From the NCBI GenBank assembly GCA_003538975.1, contig DPQQ01000004.1, positions 88,778 through 150,286 of the forward strand: DNA of 61,509 nucleotides, read 5' to 3'. The position numbers and the translations under genes are program-made. Below are positions 1-10,150 of the stretch, piece by piece (position 1 is the first letter of the stretch; each line of letters begins with the position of its first letter). This DNA comes from Clostridiales bacterium (GTDB lineage Bacteria; Bacillota; Clostridia; Christensenellales; Borkfalkiaceae). Below the pieces are notes generated by a model. It was not told the origin of the DNA. It ran no database searches and saw only the letters and a program-made list of their open reading frames with translations.

Positions 1-941
1 GCTTCGCCGAACTTGTGATTGTCGAGATAATAAGTGCGATACTTTATTTCTCCGTTAGCAGATTCAGCCCAGCCTTCGAGATAATATCCGTCGAACGAGA
101 ATAATTCGGTCTGTACCGATTTTTCGATTCCGTAATAACCTTTTTCGGTTACTTCGGTGTTTTCGGTATCGGAAGAATATCTCTTATAGTTGGAGTTATA
201 GATAACGTCGTATTCGTTTCTGTCGAAGTACTGTTTCAATACAACCTTCGCTTCGCCGGCTTTAAGCGTCGCGCTTAAAACTTCGTTATCGTTTTCGGTT
301 GCGGTAAATCCTTCTACGGGTTCGTTCGCGCTTATCGTTACCGATTCTTTATTGCCGAGATCTTTTACAAAATGTCTCGTTTCGGCAAGTTCATAACCGT
401 CGAGAGTCGTATTCTGCGCCCAGATTTCAACGTCGTAACCTACGCCGTATTTTGCGGTAAGGGTTAAATCTTTATCCGCTTTTACGCCGGTTCCCAAAGA
501 ACTGTTTCCGTTATACCAGCCGATGAATTCGTATCCGGTCTTTGTCGGATTAAGATTTTTAACGGCGTTATAAACGTTTTCGCCTTTTTTAACCGTCAGA
601 CTCGTCTTTGAAAGATTACCGCCGGAAAGTTCGAGCGATATAGTGTAGAGCTGCGTCCATTTCGCATAAACGGTGGTGTCTGCGATTACCTTGACTTCGG
701 TAACGCTGTTGCCGCCGAAAGAAGCGTCGAGATACCAGCCTTCGAATACGAATCCGTCCTTGGTCGGTTTGGTCGGAAGGGCAAAAGTCTTACCGTCTTC
801 GACGGAAACAGCCGCAATTTCGGCATTGGCGAAGGTAAGCTGATACTTTTTCTCCTTTTTACATGCGACAAGCCCCATCGTCGTCGCTATCACTGCGACG
901 ATCGAAAGAACCGCTATTAAAGCCTTTCTGAATTTTTTCAT
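1..941 (-). CDS. InlB-repeat lipoprotein, C-terminus beyond the window
   Basis: The frame opens at ATG 941 with an AAAGGAG ribosome site just upstream and reads without a stop to the left edge (313 codons visible). The N-terminus is a lipoprotein signal: basic start, hydrophobic stretch, lipobox LVAC with Cys27 as the predicted lipidated residue, then a lysine-rich tether. From about residue 35 come two or more InlB B-repeat/Listeria-Bacteroides-type units, recognisable from GY(E/T)F(I/V)GWY and VYAKW. It is probably an extracytoplasmic, membrane-anchored adhesion or surface protein. It lies 70 bp downstream of the BspA-type gene in the same direction and may be co-transcribed with it. Ligand and function are not visible from the sequence. 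Confidence 0.85.
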   Translation of the reverse strand, partial: MKKFRKALIAVLSIVAVIATTMGLVACKKEKKYQLTFANAEIAAVSVEDGKTFALPTKPTKDGFVFEGWYLDASFGGNSVTEVKVIADTTVYAKWTQLYTISLELSGGNLSKTSLTVKKGENVYNAVKNLNPTKTGYEFIGWYNGNSSLGTGVKADKDLTLTAKYGVGYDVEIWAQNTTLDGYELAETRHFVKDLGNKESVTISANEPVEGFTATENDNEVLSATLKAGEAKVVLKQYFDRNEYDVIYNSNYKRYSSDTENTEVTEKGYYGIEKSVQTELFSFDGYYLEGWAESANGEIKYRTYYLDNHKFGE

Positions 942-1011
942 ATATTTCTCCTTTAAGGATAACGAGGTTAAAGCCCCTGTTTTTACATATAATTATCTGA
1001 TTTTACCGTCT

Positions 1012-3945
1012 TTATTCCGCAGACGGAGTATCGGCTGCAGGTTCCCAGACGGCGTACAATACTTCGCCTGTTTTTGCGTTCGCTATATCCGCAGCGGAAT
1101 AATCTATCGTAGTTTTATCTGCCGCTTTGGACCATCCCTTGAACGTATAACCGGCTCTTTCGGGAGCGGTTATTCCGCCTTCGGCTTTCTGATTGGAAAT
1201 AAATCCGGCTTTGACTTCGACCGAAACGACGTAAAGTTTTTCTTCGTCAAGCGTGCAGCCCCAGATTACGGGACGGTTAGACGAATTAAACTTTTTGTTC
1301 CAGCCGTCTTTTATAGACGAAGCTTCGATATAAAAAGTTGCTTTCGAAATTCCGTATAACGAGTGAAGTCCCAAGCTTTCGATATTGTTTGAAATAACTA
1401 CAGATTCTACCGATTTGAGTCCTTTGAAAGCGTAATCGCCGATTTCTGTAACGCTTGCGGGAATTTCAAGAGAAGTAAGAGACGCGAGTCCCGAAAACGC
1501 ATAAGCGCCTATCGACTTAACGTTTTTGCCTAATTTAAGAGTCGTTATGTCCGAACAGTTGTAGAAGGCGTTTCTTCCGATTTTAGTTATCGTGTCGGGG
1601 ATAACGATCTCCAAAAGAGATCCGCACCCGACGAAAGCGTAATCGTTTATTTCGGTTAAACCGGAACCTATATGGAGCGTTTTCGCATTGATGCAGTTAT
1701 TGAAAGCTCTCACCCCGAGTTCTGTTACCGTACCGGGTATGTCGATCGCTTTGATATTCGAGCAACCGTAAAACGCGTACGCCCCTATCGACGTAAGTCT
1801 CGGGGACGATAAATCTATCGTTTCTATTCCGGAACAGCCGAAGAACGCATAGTCGCCGATCTTTTTAAGTTTGGTATAAGATAAGTCGAGATCTTTTATC
1901 GCCGTTTTGCAATTATAAAACGCATAATTGCCTATTTCTTCGATATTTCCGGGAAGTTCGCCTATTACGGCGTTTTCACAACCGAAGAAAGCGTAATCTT
2001 CGATTTTTCTGAGATTGGGATCCAGTGTAATTTTTTCAAGCGAAGAACATTCGCGGAATGCCGAATTGCCTATATACGATACGTTTTCAAGACCGTTCAC
2101 CTTTGTAAGATCGGTCACTTTGTAAAAGGCGTAATCTGCTATTTTCATGCTCTTGCCGTTTACCGAATCGGGGATAGTGACTTCCGTTGCCGTGCCGTTT
2201 ATTCCCATTACCCAATTGTCTATTAAGACTATGCCATTGGTAACGTTATTCCAGTTACCGGTCTTTTTGAAAGCCATCTGTCCGATTTTCGTGACGGAAG
2301 ACGGTATTATATTGCTGCCGAATAAACTGCTGCAATTATAAAACGCGAACGAATCTATTTCGGTAAGTTTGCCGTTATTAAGAAATAAGTTCGTAAGAGA
2401 AGTGCATCCGTTGAATGCGTATTTACCTATATATTCGAGCGACGAATCCTGCGCCGAGAAAGTATCGAGCACTTCGTTGTTGCAGAAAGCTTCTCTTCCG
2501 ATATACTTTACGCTTTTCTGAAGATTTACGCTTCTGAGTACGGGAGCGTTGTTAAGTTCGCTGCCCGTCCATGTTTTATTCGCGAAAGCGTAATCCGCTA
2601 TGCCTACGGTTCCTTCTTTAAAAGGAACGGATGTCTGATTCGTTTCTGTCTTTTCGCCGATTGCGGTAAGAGTTTTTTTAAGATTTTCGCCCGCGCCGAC
2701 TACCCAGTTATCTATATATAAATAATCGTTCGCTGTGTCGCCGGTCGTAGCGAGCACGAAATTGCACATTAAAGTTTCGTAGAACGCTCTATATCCCAAA
2801 GACGTAACGGTTTCGGGTATTCCTCCTATACCGCCGTTGCCGTCGGTTCCTTCGAGACTTAATTTTTTGCATCCGGAAAACGCATAATTCCTTATGGTTT
2901 TAAGTCCGGTTTTAAGTTCCGCGCTTTCGAGATTCGTACAGCCGATAAAGGCCTGCGTTCCTATTTCTTCAAGATTGCCGCCGTCGGAAAAGACGACGGT
3001 TTTAAGGCTGTTGCGATATGCAAAAGCCTTTTCTCCGATAGTTTTTAAACCTTCGCCTAAAACAACTCTTTCGAGAGAGTCCGACGTCATAGACGACGAT
3101 TCGAAGGCTTCCGAGCCTATCGTTTCGACCGAGTCGGGGACAACTACTTCTACCAGAGAACCGCAGTAGCTGAAAGCCTGATTTCCTATGGATTTTAAGT
3201 TTTCGTTAAGTTCTACCGTCTGAAGATCCGTACAATAAGAGAAAGTTCCAGTTTCGATTTCGGTAATATTTTCAGGTATTTTTATCGATCTTAACGATCT
3301 GCTGTACATAAAAGCGTATTGACCGATACTTGTTACGGAATCGGGAATAATAATGGATTCTAACTTATTGCAGTTATAAAAAGCATCTTTACCTATCTTT
3401 TTTATTCCGTCTTCTATAACTATGCTCGTTACTCTCGTGCTGCCTTTGAAAGCGCTGTCCGAGATTTCGATTACGGGTTTATCGCGATAGGTAGCGTCTA
3501 TTACTATATCGCCTTTCGCGGAGCCTACTTTAGTTAACTTGAACGCGGTGCCGCCTTCCGCCGAATTGTACAAGCATCCGATTTCACGGTATTTTCTGAA
3601 ATATCCGCTCAGCTCTTTCCAGTCGGAATCTTTATATTTGCTGCCTTTGGCCGCCACCGACTTTACTTTTACCGAATAATCGCCTTCTTCTATTCCGGAA
3701 AGGCTTAACGTTTCCTTTTTAGCTTCAAGCGACGTCTTTTTGCCGGTGTCTATGTTCGTAAGAGATACTTCGTACGATCTCGCTGCGTCGACTTTGCTCC
3801 AGTTAAGGTTATCGTCTTCGTCATAGGTAATCGACGACGGCGCGGCAAGGGCGGTCTTTCTGGTAAGAGTAACCGCAGCGACTACCGCGGCAACTATTAC
3901 TACCACCGACGCGCATATCAATATAAGTTTTAAGTTTTTCTTCAT
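1012..3945 (-). CDS. BspA-type leucine-rich repeat surface protein (977 aa)
   Basis: Residues 1-35 form a signal peptide or anchor (KKNLK, long valine/alanine-rich helix, TALAAP cleavage-like site). Residues about 36-110 resemble a fibronectin-type beta domain (NWSKVDAARSYEV). From about 120 to 890 the protein is an array of LRR_5 (Treponema/BspA) repeats of about 23 residues with the pattern IGxxAFxxCxxLxxIxIPxSVTxIG. The C-terminus has one InlB-like repeat (GYTFKGWS, LYAVWEP). LRR_5 proteins of this kind act outside the cell, typically in binding host or matrix molecules. Start chosen at ATG 3945 because AAAGGAG sits 6 nt upstream. It lacks a lipobox and an LPxTG motif, so attachment would be through the N-terminal helix or by secretion. 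It lies 137 bp after the double-vWA gene. Confidence 0.9.
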   Translation of the reverse strand: MKKNLKLILICASVVVIVAAVVAAVTLTRKTALAAPSSITYDEDDNLNWSKVDAARSYEVSLTNIDTGKKTSLEAKKETLSLSGIEEGDYSVKVKSVAAKGSKYKDSDWKELSGYFRKYREIGCLYNSAEGGTAFKLTKVGSAKGDIVIDATYRDKPVIEISDSAFKGSTRVTSIVIEDGIKKIGKDAFYNCNKLESIIIPDSVTSIGQYAFMYSRSLRSIKIPENITEIETGTFSYCTDLQTVELNENLKSIGNQAFSYCGSLVEVVVPDSVETIGSEAFESSSMTSDSLERVVLGEGLKTIGEKAFAYRNSLKTVVFSDGGNLEEIGTQAFIGCTNLESAELKTGLKTIRNYAFSGCKKLSLEGTDGNGGIGGIPETVTSLGYRAFYETLMCNFVLATTGDTANDYLYIDNWVVGAGENLKKTLTAIGEKTETNQTSVPFKEGTVGIADYAFANKTWTGSELNNAPVLRSVNLQKSVKYIGREAFCNNEVLDTFSAQDSSLEYIGKYAFNGCTSLTNLFLNNGKLTEIDSFAFYNCSSLFGSNIIPSSVTKIGQMAFKKTGNWNNVTNGIVLIDNWVMGINGTATEVTIPDSVNGKSMKIADYAFYKVTDLTKVNGLENVSYIGNSAFRECSSLEKITLDPNLRKIEDYAFFGCENAVIGELPGNIEEIGNYAFYNCKTAIKDLDLSYTKLKKIGDYAFFGCSGIETIDLSSPRLTSIGAYAFYGCSNIKAIDIPGTVTELGVRAFNNCINAKTLHIGSGLTEINDYAFVGCGSLLEIVIPDTITKIGRNAFYNCSDITTLKLGKNVKSIGAYAFSGLASLTSLEIPASVTEIGDYAFKGLKSVESVVISNNIESLGLHSLYGISKATFYIEASSIKDGWNKKFNSSNRPVIWGCTLDEEKLYVVSVEVKAGFISNQKAEGGITAPERAGYTFKGWSKAADKTTIDYSAADIANAKTGEVLYAVWEPAADTPSAE

Positions 3946-4082
3946 GTCGACTCCTTTTCGGCGTTTGTGAAAATAAAATTCTTTTGCTTTTCGTTGTTTG
4001 ATTGTTTCGGCAAAGCTGTATTTATCTTTTATAATAAATATATAATAATTCTGCCGTCGGTTTTATCGCCGGCTTTTATGAA

Positions 4083-7000
4083 TTATTGAACTTTGCTTTT
4101 TTCTTTTTCGGCTTGTTTAGCCTTGTGATCTCTTATTATTTCGTGAATCCATTTAAATTTAAATTTACGTACGGCGATATCGAGAAGGAACGCGACGATC
4201 GCTATAATCATAAAGAGAGTTCTCGGATCGAAGTTTCTCTTGAATCCTGTTATAAACGATCTGAAAATCTCATACGTGTCGTCGACTCCGTCTATAACCC
4301 CGCCCTTGCCTTTGTCGGCAAGACTTGCCATGAATTCTTTAAGTTCGTCTTCGGTCGCCACGTCGAAAATGTTATATTCCGACGAATAAGATAAAACCTG
4401 ATAATAATCTACGGAATAGACCTCGTTTCCGTTTTTATCGAGCTTTTTAAGAGTTATTCTATAAACGCCCGCTTCTTTTATCGAGAATACGCATCTTCCG
4501 AAGCTGTTTTCTTCGCCTATCGCGGTCGCTACAAGTACCGGAGAGTTATTATCGGTAGTTACCGAGTTAAGAGAAATTTTTTCACTTTCGGTTTCGGTGC
4601 CGGTACTGTCTTTTTCGATTCTGGCTATTTCGCCGCTTATGGTCTCGCCTTCTTTAAGATCCGAAAGGATGTTCATCTGGCGATAATAATTATCGCCGGA
4701 AGTTTTTATCTGTATTTCTTTTACAGTATTATCTTCTACAGGCATAAGCGAATTGATGACGCCGGGACAAGTTATAATTTCTTTTACGCCGTCGGCGTTA
4801 GTTGTTTCAACTTCGCCTCCGTAAAGGAATAACTTTCCTGCTTCGCTTGCTATAAATTCGCTGCCCCAGTCGCCGTAAACGTCGCTCATGAAGCTTCCTA
4901 CTTTACCTTTACCGAAGCTCCATTCCGCATATAACGGTACGCCTATCTGATACTCTTTTTTGACTTCTTTTCCGTCGACGGTTTTTCTTTCTATAATTAT
5001 ACCGTCGAGAAGTTTCGTTGCGCCGTTCTTCAGCCTCGTTCCGTAGAAGCCGCCTATAGAAGCTGCCATTTTATCCGTCGGATTTCCTTCTTCGTCGGTT
5101 TCTCTCGGAAGATTTCTTACGACGTTGCTGATCATATTCGATATGACGGGATTGAACTTTTCGGGGTTGAAGTTTTTGATTTCGGGAGCTTTTATGTCTT
5201 TGGTCAGAAGTTCCGATAAGTTCGAAAGATCCGCGAAATAAACTTTGCTTCCTTCGGCAGAACCGCCCGCCTGCGCGGTAAGTTCTTCCATTTTGGACTG
5301 AGTGCCTTCGTTATGCGAGCCTATTATAACTATAGATAAGGTTATATCGTTACCGTAGTTTGCCGCTGCTGCCGCCAGATATTCCGAAGCTTCATCCGTA
5401 GGAGCGCCGTCGGTTATGATTATAACGTGCTTTTTGCTTACGTTAAGAGCAGCTCTCTGAAGCATGTCGCCCGCAAGTTTTATAGCGTTGGTAAAGCCGG
5501 TTGAACCGCCGTCGTCGGCGGATTCGTTTATAGCCGCTATTTTTTCGACTATTTCTCTCTTCTTCGCTGCGGAAGTCATCGATACTCGTTCGGTTGCTGT
5601 TTCCGCAAAGGTAGCTATTCCGATGTAGTCTCTGTCCGGAGAAAGAATATTGCTTACAAGGTTCGCCGCGGACTGGAAAGCCTGCGCTTTGGGAGAATTG
5701 CTGTTTCCGCCCATGGATCCGGAAATATCGACCGCGACCACTACGCCTAAAGGCGCGCTGTAATCGGTCGCTTCAACCGGGAGCATATCCTGGAAAAGCG
5801 TTCCGGACATATCGTCTTTATAATACGCATGCGAAGTTTCGTTATCGTCTTCTTTGCCGCCGAGAGTAAGCAGTCCCCCGCCGTAATCGTAAACATACGA
5901 GTAAAGAAGTTTTACGAAAGCGTCTTTATTCGTCTTCCCTGGAACAGCTATCTTTTCGAGATCGGAGTTCGATATATTGTTAAGAATTATCTGATGATAC
6001 TTTCTTAATCCGTCAATGTCGGCCGGAACGTCACCGGAAGCTACCGCAACGACGTCGACGTTTGTTTTATCTTCTTCGTTGAATCTTTCCTTTACGGCGT
6101 TATTGAATTCTTCCGCCATGCCCTGCGTCTTTTCGATAATAAGAATCTTATTGAATACCTGAAGGTAAACGTAAGAGCAATACGAATTGTTTTCGAAAAT
6201 GGTATCGCCGGAAAGTCCGTCCGAATTTAATTTTACTTCTACCTTGTTGAGTCCGGTCATCGTAAAAGTGTGTTCGAAGGCTATTTTATGCTTGCCGACT
6301 TCCGCTCTTATCTCTTTTGTGGTCGAAAGTTCGCCGTTAACGTAAAGATCGGCGTAAATATAATTCTTGCCGGATACGTTTTTGCCTATTTCGGCGGAAT
6401 TTATTTCGATCGTCGCCGTTATCGAACATTCTTCGTTTTCGACGATATGTTTATCGGGAAGTTCTATTGCGGTAACCGCCGCTTCGGTACCGTTTGCATT
6501 CGAACCGAAATAAACGGTGTCGACCTTTGTTCCCTGCGCCGAAACGTATCTTATAACGTTAAGCGCTTCTTCGTCCGTCTGTTTACCGTCCGATACTAAA
6601 ACTATCTTGCTCGAATCGGGCGTTTCGAAAAGATCTTTCGCATATCTTAACGCCGCGGCTATATCGGTAGCCGTCGTATCCGGAAGATTATTTTTGAGTG
6701 CGTCTCTGTACTCTTCGATAACCTTGTCGGTATTCGTATCGAGTTTCGCCGCATAAACCTGGTCGTATCCGAAAAGAACGACGCCGACTTTAAAATTATC
6801 GTCTTTGCTCTCTTCTATTACCTTTTCGACGAATTCGTCTCTGTCTTTTTCAATATCGTTCTCTGTAGCGGAGACGTCTACGAGAAGAATAATTTCATTG
6901 TTTTTGTTTACTTTTTCGTATCTGAAATTGAGTCCCGAGAGAGTTAAAACCGCCATTACCATAACTATCATATGGAGAACCATGGACGTTATACGACTTC

Positions 7001-7115
7001 TCGTTCTTCTGTATCTTTTGGCTAATCTGAAATACGGTATAAGCGTAAAAGCTATAGCCGGAAGCAAAAGGAGCAGCAACCAGGGATGCGAAAATGTCAG
7101 GTGTAAATTACGCAT
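4083..7115 (-). CDS. Double von Willebrand A domain membrane protein
   Basis: 1010 residues. Two N-terminal membrane helices (about 11-30 and 43-61) are followed by a first vWA-like domain with a degenerate metal site (DVSAT, 80-84; VSDG near 174). A beta-rich segment (about 220-320) and an amidotransferase-like stretch (YGGGLLTLGG, 411-420) follow. The second vWA domain has an intact MIDAS (DISGS 463-467, a following GSTGFTNA, and ITDGAP). A C-terminal helix (about 975-995) ends in a basic tail. This layout matches the BatA/BatB and YfbK-like vWA proteins encoded with MoxR ATPases. The role is inferred to be metal-dependent protein binding at the outer face of the membrane. The gene follows the other vWA gene by 12 bp; its SD (GAGGAGG) overlaps that gene's stop codon. 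Confidence 0.88.
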   Translation of the reverse strand: MRNLHLTFSHPWLLLLLLPAIAFTLIPYFRLAKRYRRTRSRITSMVLHMIVMVMAVLTLSGLNFRYEKVNKNNEIILLVDVSATENDIEKDRDEFVEKVIEESKDDNFKVGVVLFGYDQVYAAKLDTNTDKVIEEYRDALKNNLPDTTATDIAAALRYAKDLFETPDSSKIVLVSDGKQTDEEALNVIRYVSAQGTKVDTVYFGSNANGTEAAVTAIELPDKHIVENEECSITATIEINSAEIGKNVSGKNYIYADLYVNGELSTTKEIRAEVGKHKIAFEHTFTMTGLNKVEVKLNSDGLSGDTIFENNSYCSYVYLQVFNKILIIEKTQGMAEEFNNAVKERFNEEDKTNVDVVAVASGDVPADIDGLRKYHQIILNNISNSDLEKIAVPGKTNKDAFVKLLYSYVYDYGGGLLTLGGKEDDNETSHAYYKDDMSGTLFQDMLPVEATDYSAPLGVVVAVDISGSMGGNSNSPKAQAFQSAANLVSNILSPDRDYIGIATFAETATERVSMTSAAKKREIVEKIAAINESADDGGSTGFTNAIKLAGDMLQRAALNVSKKHVIIITDGAPTDEASEYLAAAAANYGNDITLSIVIIGSHNEGTQSKMEELTAQAGGSAEGSKVYFADLSNLSELLTKDIKAPEIKNFNPEKFNPVISNMISNVVRNLPRETDEEGNPTDKMAASIGGFYGTRLKNGATKLLDGIIIERKTVDGKEVKKEYQIGVPLYAEWSFGKGKVGSFMSDVYGDWGSEFIASEAGKLFLYGGEVETTNADGVKEIITCPGVINSLMPVEDNTVKEIQIKTSGDNYYRQMNILSDLKEGETISGEIARIEKDSTGTETESEKISLNSVTTDNNSPVLVATAIGEENSFGRCVFSIKEAGVYRITLKKLDKNGNEVYSVDYYQVLSYSSEYNIFDVATEDELKEFMASLADKGKGGVIDGVDDTYEIFRSFITGFKRNFDPRTLFMIIAIVAFLLDIAVRKFKFKWIHEIIRDHKAKQAEKEKSKVQ

Positions 7116-7127
7116 AGTCTCGCCTCC

Positions 7128-9203
7128 TCACATGCTCTCGCGCGAATGCAGCCACCATTCAACGAACAGTAACGCAACCAGCGCCGCCGCCAGATAAACC
7201 AGCAGATCGTTAAAATAGTCGGAATCGTCTCTTTCGGTAAACGGATTTTCGAGCGAATATCTTTCTTCGGTAAGAGCGCTTTCACTCTGCGGAATGCTTA
7301 CGTATATCGTATCCGTCAGATCCTGTCCGAAATAAGTCGTCTGCGAAATAACGTACTGTCCGGGTCTTGTAAGAACCAACGTTGCGGGGAATTCGGTAAG
7401 AGTGAATTCTTCCTGAGTGAAGCCCGATTCCCTTGCGATTACGGATGCGCCTCTCGCGTTTATCTCAATCTTTCCGCCGACCTCTAATTTTGTTCCGCTT
7501 ACGGTCGCGGGGAAATAATAATCTATAATATTTGTCATAAGCACCGCGATATGTCCGTATGCGATATTCGAATAGTGCGTGCTGAACGACATTACCACGG
7601 TCTGGTTTTCTTTACAGTTTCTCGCAATAGCGACGGTGGAACCGTTGAGTTCGAGCAAAGATTCGTAATTATACGGAGAATCGTCCGATCCGGTAAAATT
7701 TTTTAGCGACGTCGCCTTAGAAACTGTAATGTCTTCGGCTTTTAAGCCGTCTAAAAGTTTGTTCGAAGAATTAGACGACAACGTGTCACCTTCGCTTCCT
7801 TTAGAAGTAATTTCGAGTCCGAGGTCGAATCCGTACTCTTTATAATCTCCTTTAGGGGGATTGATCAGGAAAGTTACGCCGTCCACGGGCATCGAATCTG
7901 GCTTCAACCCTTCGAAAATATACATATTATATCCCGTCAGCAGATACTGTTTGTCGCTCATAACCGTATCAACTTCGATATCGAGTCTCGACGAGAAGTA
8001 ATTCTTCGCTATGGAAAGAGCCGCGGGAACAAAGGGGTTTTCTTCTCCTTTGCCGTTTTTGTCTATGGGAGTGGTAACGTAAAGTACTTTAAGTTTTTCT
8101 TTCTTTCCGCCGTATATAAAGTAGTGATTGTCGAAATCGAAAGCGTCGGATTCGGCTATGTCGAACATTACCTGTTCGAACGAATACACGCCGTATTCTT
8201 CGTCGGTGGTAACGTCGGTATCGGCTACGAGTTTGCAAAGAACCAGTTTCGATTCTTCGACTAATTTATAACCTCTGAGTTTGTCTTCGTCCGTATATTC
8301 GACGTCTTTTCTGAAAGTTATTCTGTAAGTTTCGTTCGCGACGACGGGTATATCTTTTAATTCGAAAGTTAACTTGCCGTTTTCGCCGCTTTTGTCGTTA
8401 ACTCCGTAAAAGCTCGCTTTTAACGAGAGCGGAGTATTTTCTGTACCGTAACGAATAACGTCCGCCGAAAAAACATAATTGTTCTGATCCTGAGTAACGG
8501 TCGCGTTGATTATGGCGGCGTTCGATTCTTCTTCGCCTTTTACGTCTATTACGTTCACTCCTTCCGGAACGGAACCGTTGACATATGTGGCGTCGGTGTA
8601 AATAAACACGTTAGCCTTCGGGTTATCGGCAACGGTATCCGCGCAAAGTGTCATCGCTCCGTCTATATCGTCGCTGCCGTAAGTACATTTTATATCGTTC
8701 TGGTTGTCGTTCCAAAGTCCTTTTATTTCTCTTAAAACGGATTCTTTGTTTTCTTTCGTTTCTTTTTCGCAAAGATATTCCGCTTTCGGTCCCGCGGTTA
8801 TTACGGTTACTTCGCCGCCGCCGTCCAGAACTTCCCCGGCTTTGGTTCCTGCCGCTTCGACCGCTCTTTCGAAACGGGTTTTGCCGTTAGAACTCATAAG
8901 CATGCTCGCCGAAGAATCGATTATTATAACCGTTTCGGAATTTGTTTCGGTCGATTTTACGATGCACGCGGGCTTAGCGATTATGAACGCGCAGGACGCA
9001 AGGACGAGAATCTGACAGATTATAAGAAGAAGATCCCTTAACTTACTCGTCGGGAGTCTCTTTTTTCTGTATTTAAGGCTGAGTTTCCATACGTATGTGC
9101 TGGAAACCACTTTCTGCTGGAAATTCGGTCTTATGATGTATATTATAATCAACACCAGTATTCCGATAAGTCCGAGCAAGCCGAGAGGGGTTAATAACGT
9201 CAT
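7128..9203 (-). CDS. BatA-like vWA domain membrane protein
   Basis: 691 residues from ATG 9203. This start is preferred because it overlaps the DUF58 stop codon as ATGA, while an in-frame extension upstream to 9263 adds 20 unconvincing residues inside the DUF58 gene. There are two N-terminal helices (about 8-24 and 57-77), then a vWA domain with a MIDAS-type DSSAS motif at 96-100, a long extracytoplasmic beta-rich region, and a C-terminal helix (LLVYLAAALVALLFVEWW). The BatA N-terminal pattern is clear. It is probably a partner of the double-vWA protein and of the MoxR ATPase encoded upstream. The arrangement implies translational coupling with DUF58. Substrate unknown. Confidence 0.87.
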   Translation of the reverse strand: MTLLTPLGLLGLIGILVLIIIYIIRPNFQQKVVSSTYVWKLSLKYRKKRLPTSKLRDLLLIICQILVLASCAFIIAKPACIVKSTETNSETVIIIDSSASMLMSSNGKTRFERAVEAAGTKAGEVLDGGGEVTVITAGPKAEYLCEKETKENKESVLREIKGLWNDNQNDIKCTYGSDDIDGAMTLCADTVADNPKANVFIYTDATYVNGSVPEGVNVIDVKGEEESNAAIINATVTQDQNNYVFSADVIRYGTENTPLSLKASFYGVNDKSGENGKLTFELKDIPVVANETYRITFRKDVEYTDEDKLRGYKLVEESKLVLCKLVADTDVTTDEEYGVYSFEQVMFDIAESDAFDFDNHYFIYGGKKEKLKVLYVTTPIDKNGKGEENPFVPAALSIAKNYFSSRLDIEVDTVMSDKQYLLTGYNMYIFEGLKPDSMPVDGVTFLINPPKGDYKEYGFDLGLEITSKGSEGDTLSSNSSNKLLDGLKAEDITVSKATSLKNFTGSDDSPYNYESLLELNGSTVAIARNCKENQTVVMSFSTHYSNIAYGHIAVLMTNIIDYYFPATVSGTKLEVGGKIEINARGASVIARESGFTQEEFTLTEFPATLVLTRPGQYVISQTTYFGQDLTDTIYVSIPQSESALTEERYSLENPFTERDDSDYFNDLLVYLAAALVALLFVEWWLHSRESM

Positions 9204-10099
9204 GACATAATACCTACTTTCAAAAGTTCGCCAAAGAGTACTCTTTCGACGGGTGAATCGCATCCTATCGAAATAAAGCCTACGCCGCGTTTCGAACAGA
9301 ACGTTTTGATATCCTTCTTAAAATCAGCCATAGCTTCGTCGTATGCCTTTTGCATACTGCGGGTAATCTTTATCTTCATATTCTTATCGTCCGCGATATC
9401 AACCGATTCCGCGTCGATAAGATTGACTCTGCCGTCGTACGAAGGTTCTTCGTCCTCGCGTGACATTACCTGTACCAGCAGAACCTGTCTTTTTTTATAG
9501 CATAAATAGTCCACCGCTTTCTTCCAGTCGCTGTCCGTAAAAAAGTCCGATACGATTACGGTAAGACCGTTGCCCGTCCCCGTTTCGGGACAGGACGTAA
9601 CGCAGGATTCGATATCCGTTTCGCCTTCGAATTCGAGATTGTCGAGTTCGTTGATGGCTCTGTAAAAGGCGTTTTTACCGACTATCGTTCCGAAGGGATT
9701 TTCCGCACGGTTTCCTTTCATGAGCTGGAACGAAACCTTATCCATATTATGAACGGATAAAAATCCGAGAGCCGCGGCGGTAGCTACGGCGTAAGCGGAT
9801 TTATAAGGGTTGTCTTTGCCCATCGAAGCCGAACAGTCCAGAAAAATCTGAACCTGCATCTGTCTTTCGTCGGTGAACAATTTTATAAAGTATTTTTCGA
9901 AACGGCTGTAAAGGTTCCAGTCGATACGACGAATATCATCACCGAGCTGATATTCCCTGAAATCGGCGAATTCTACGGTCTGCCCCTTCGTGGCGACGAG
10001 ATGCTTACCGCCGAAATAACCGGAAAGGTCGGTTCTTAAATTAAATGATAACGTCTCCAGACGACTGAAAAATTTGTCGTTCAAAAAAGAAACTTTCAT
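9200..10099 (-). CDS. DUF58 family protein
   Basis: 299 residues. It carries the DUF58 signature FxxFReYxxGDDxRxIDWxxxxR at about 46-66, followed by a vWA-like fold whose first metal-binding motif is DCSAS (88-92). DUF58 proteins are cytoplasmic or membrane-associated and are regularly encoded between a MoxR ATPase and vWA membrane proteins; they are thought to be MoxR adaptors. No transmembrane helix is visible here, unlike some longer DUF58 proteins. GGAG lies upstream of ATG 10099. The gene lies 51 bp after moxR and overlaps the next gene by 4 bp, so one operon is likely. Confidence 0.9.
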   Translation of the reverse strand: MKVSFLNDKFFSRLETLSFNLRTDLSGYFGGKHLVATKGQTVEFADFREYQLGDDIRRIDWNLYSRFEKYFIKLFTDERQMQVQIFLDCSASMGKDNPYKSAYAVATAAALGFLSVHNMDKVSFQLMKGNRAENPFGTIVGKNAFYRAINELDNLEFEGETDIESCVTSCPETGTGNGLTVIVSDFFTDSDWKKAVDYLCYKKRQVLLVQVMSREDEEPSYDGRVNLIDAESVDIADDKNMKIKITRSMQKAYDEAMADFKKDIKTFCSKRGVGFISIGCDSPVERVLFGELLKVGIMS

Positions 10100-10150
10100 T
10101 ACTGTTCTCCACTTTTATTTCCGCCCTGATTACGGCGGAAGGCGAATTTA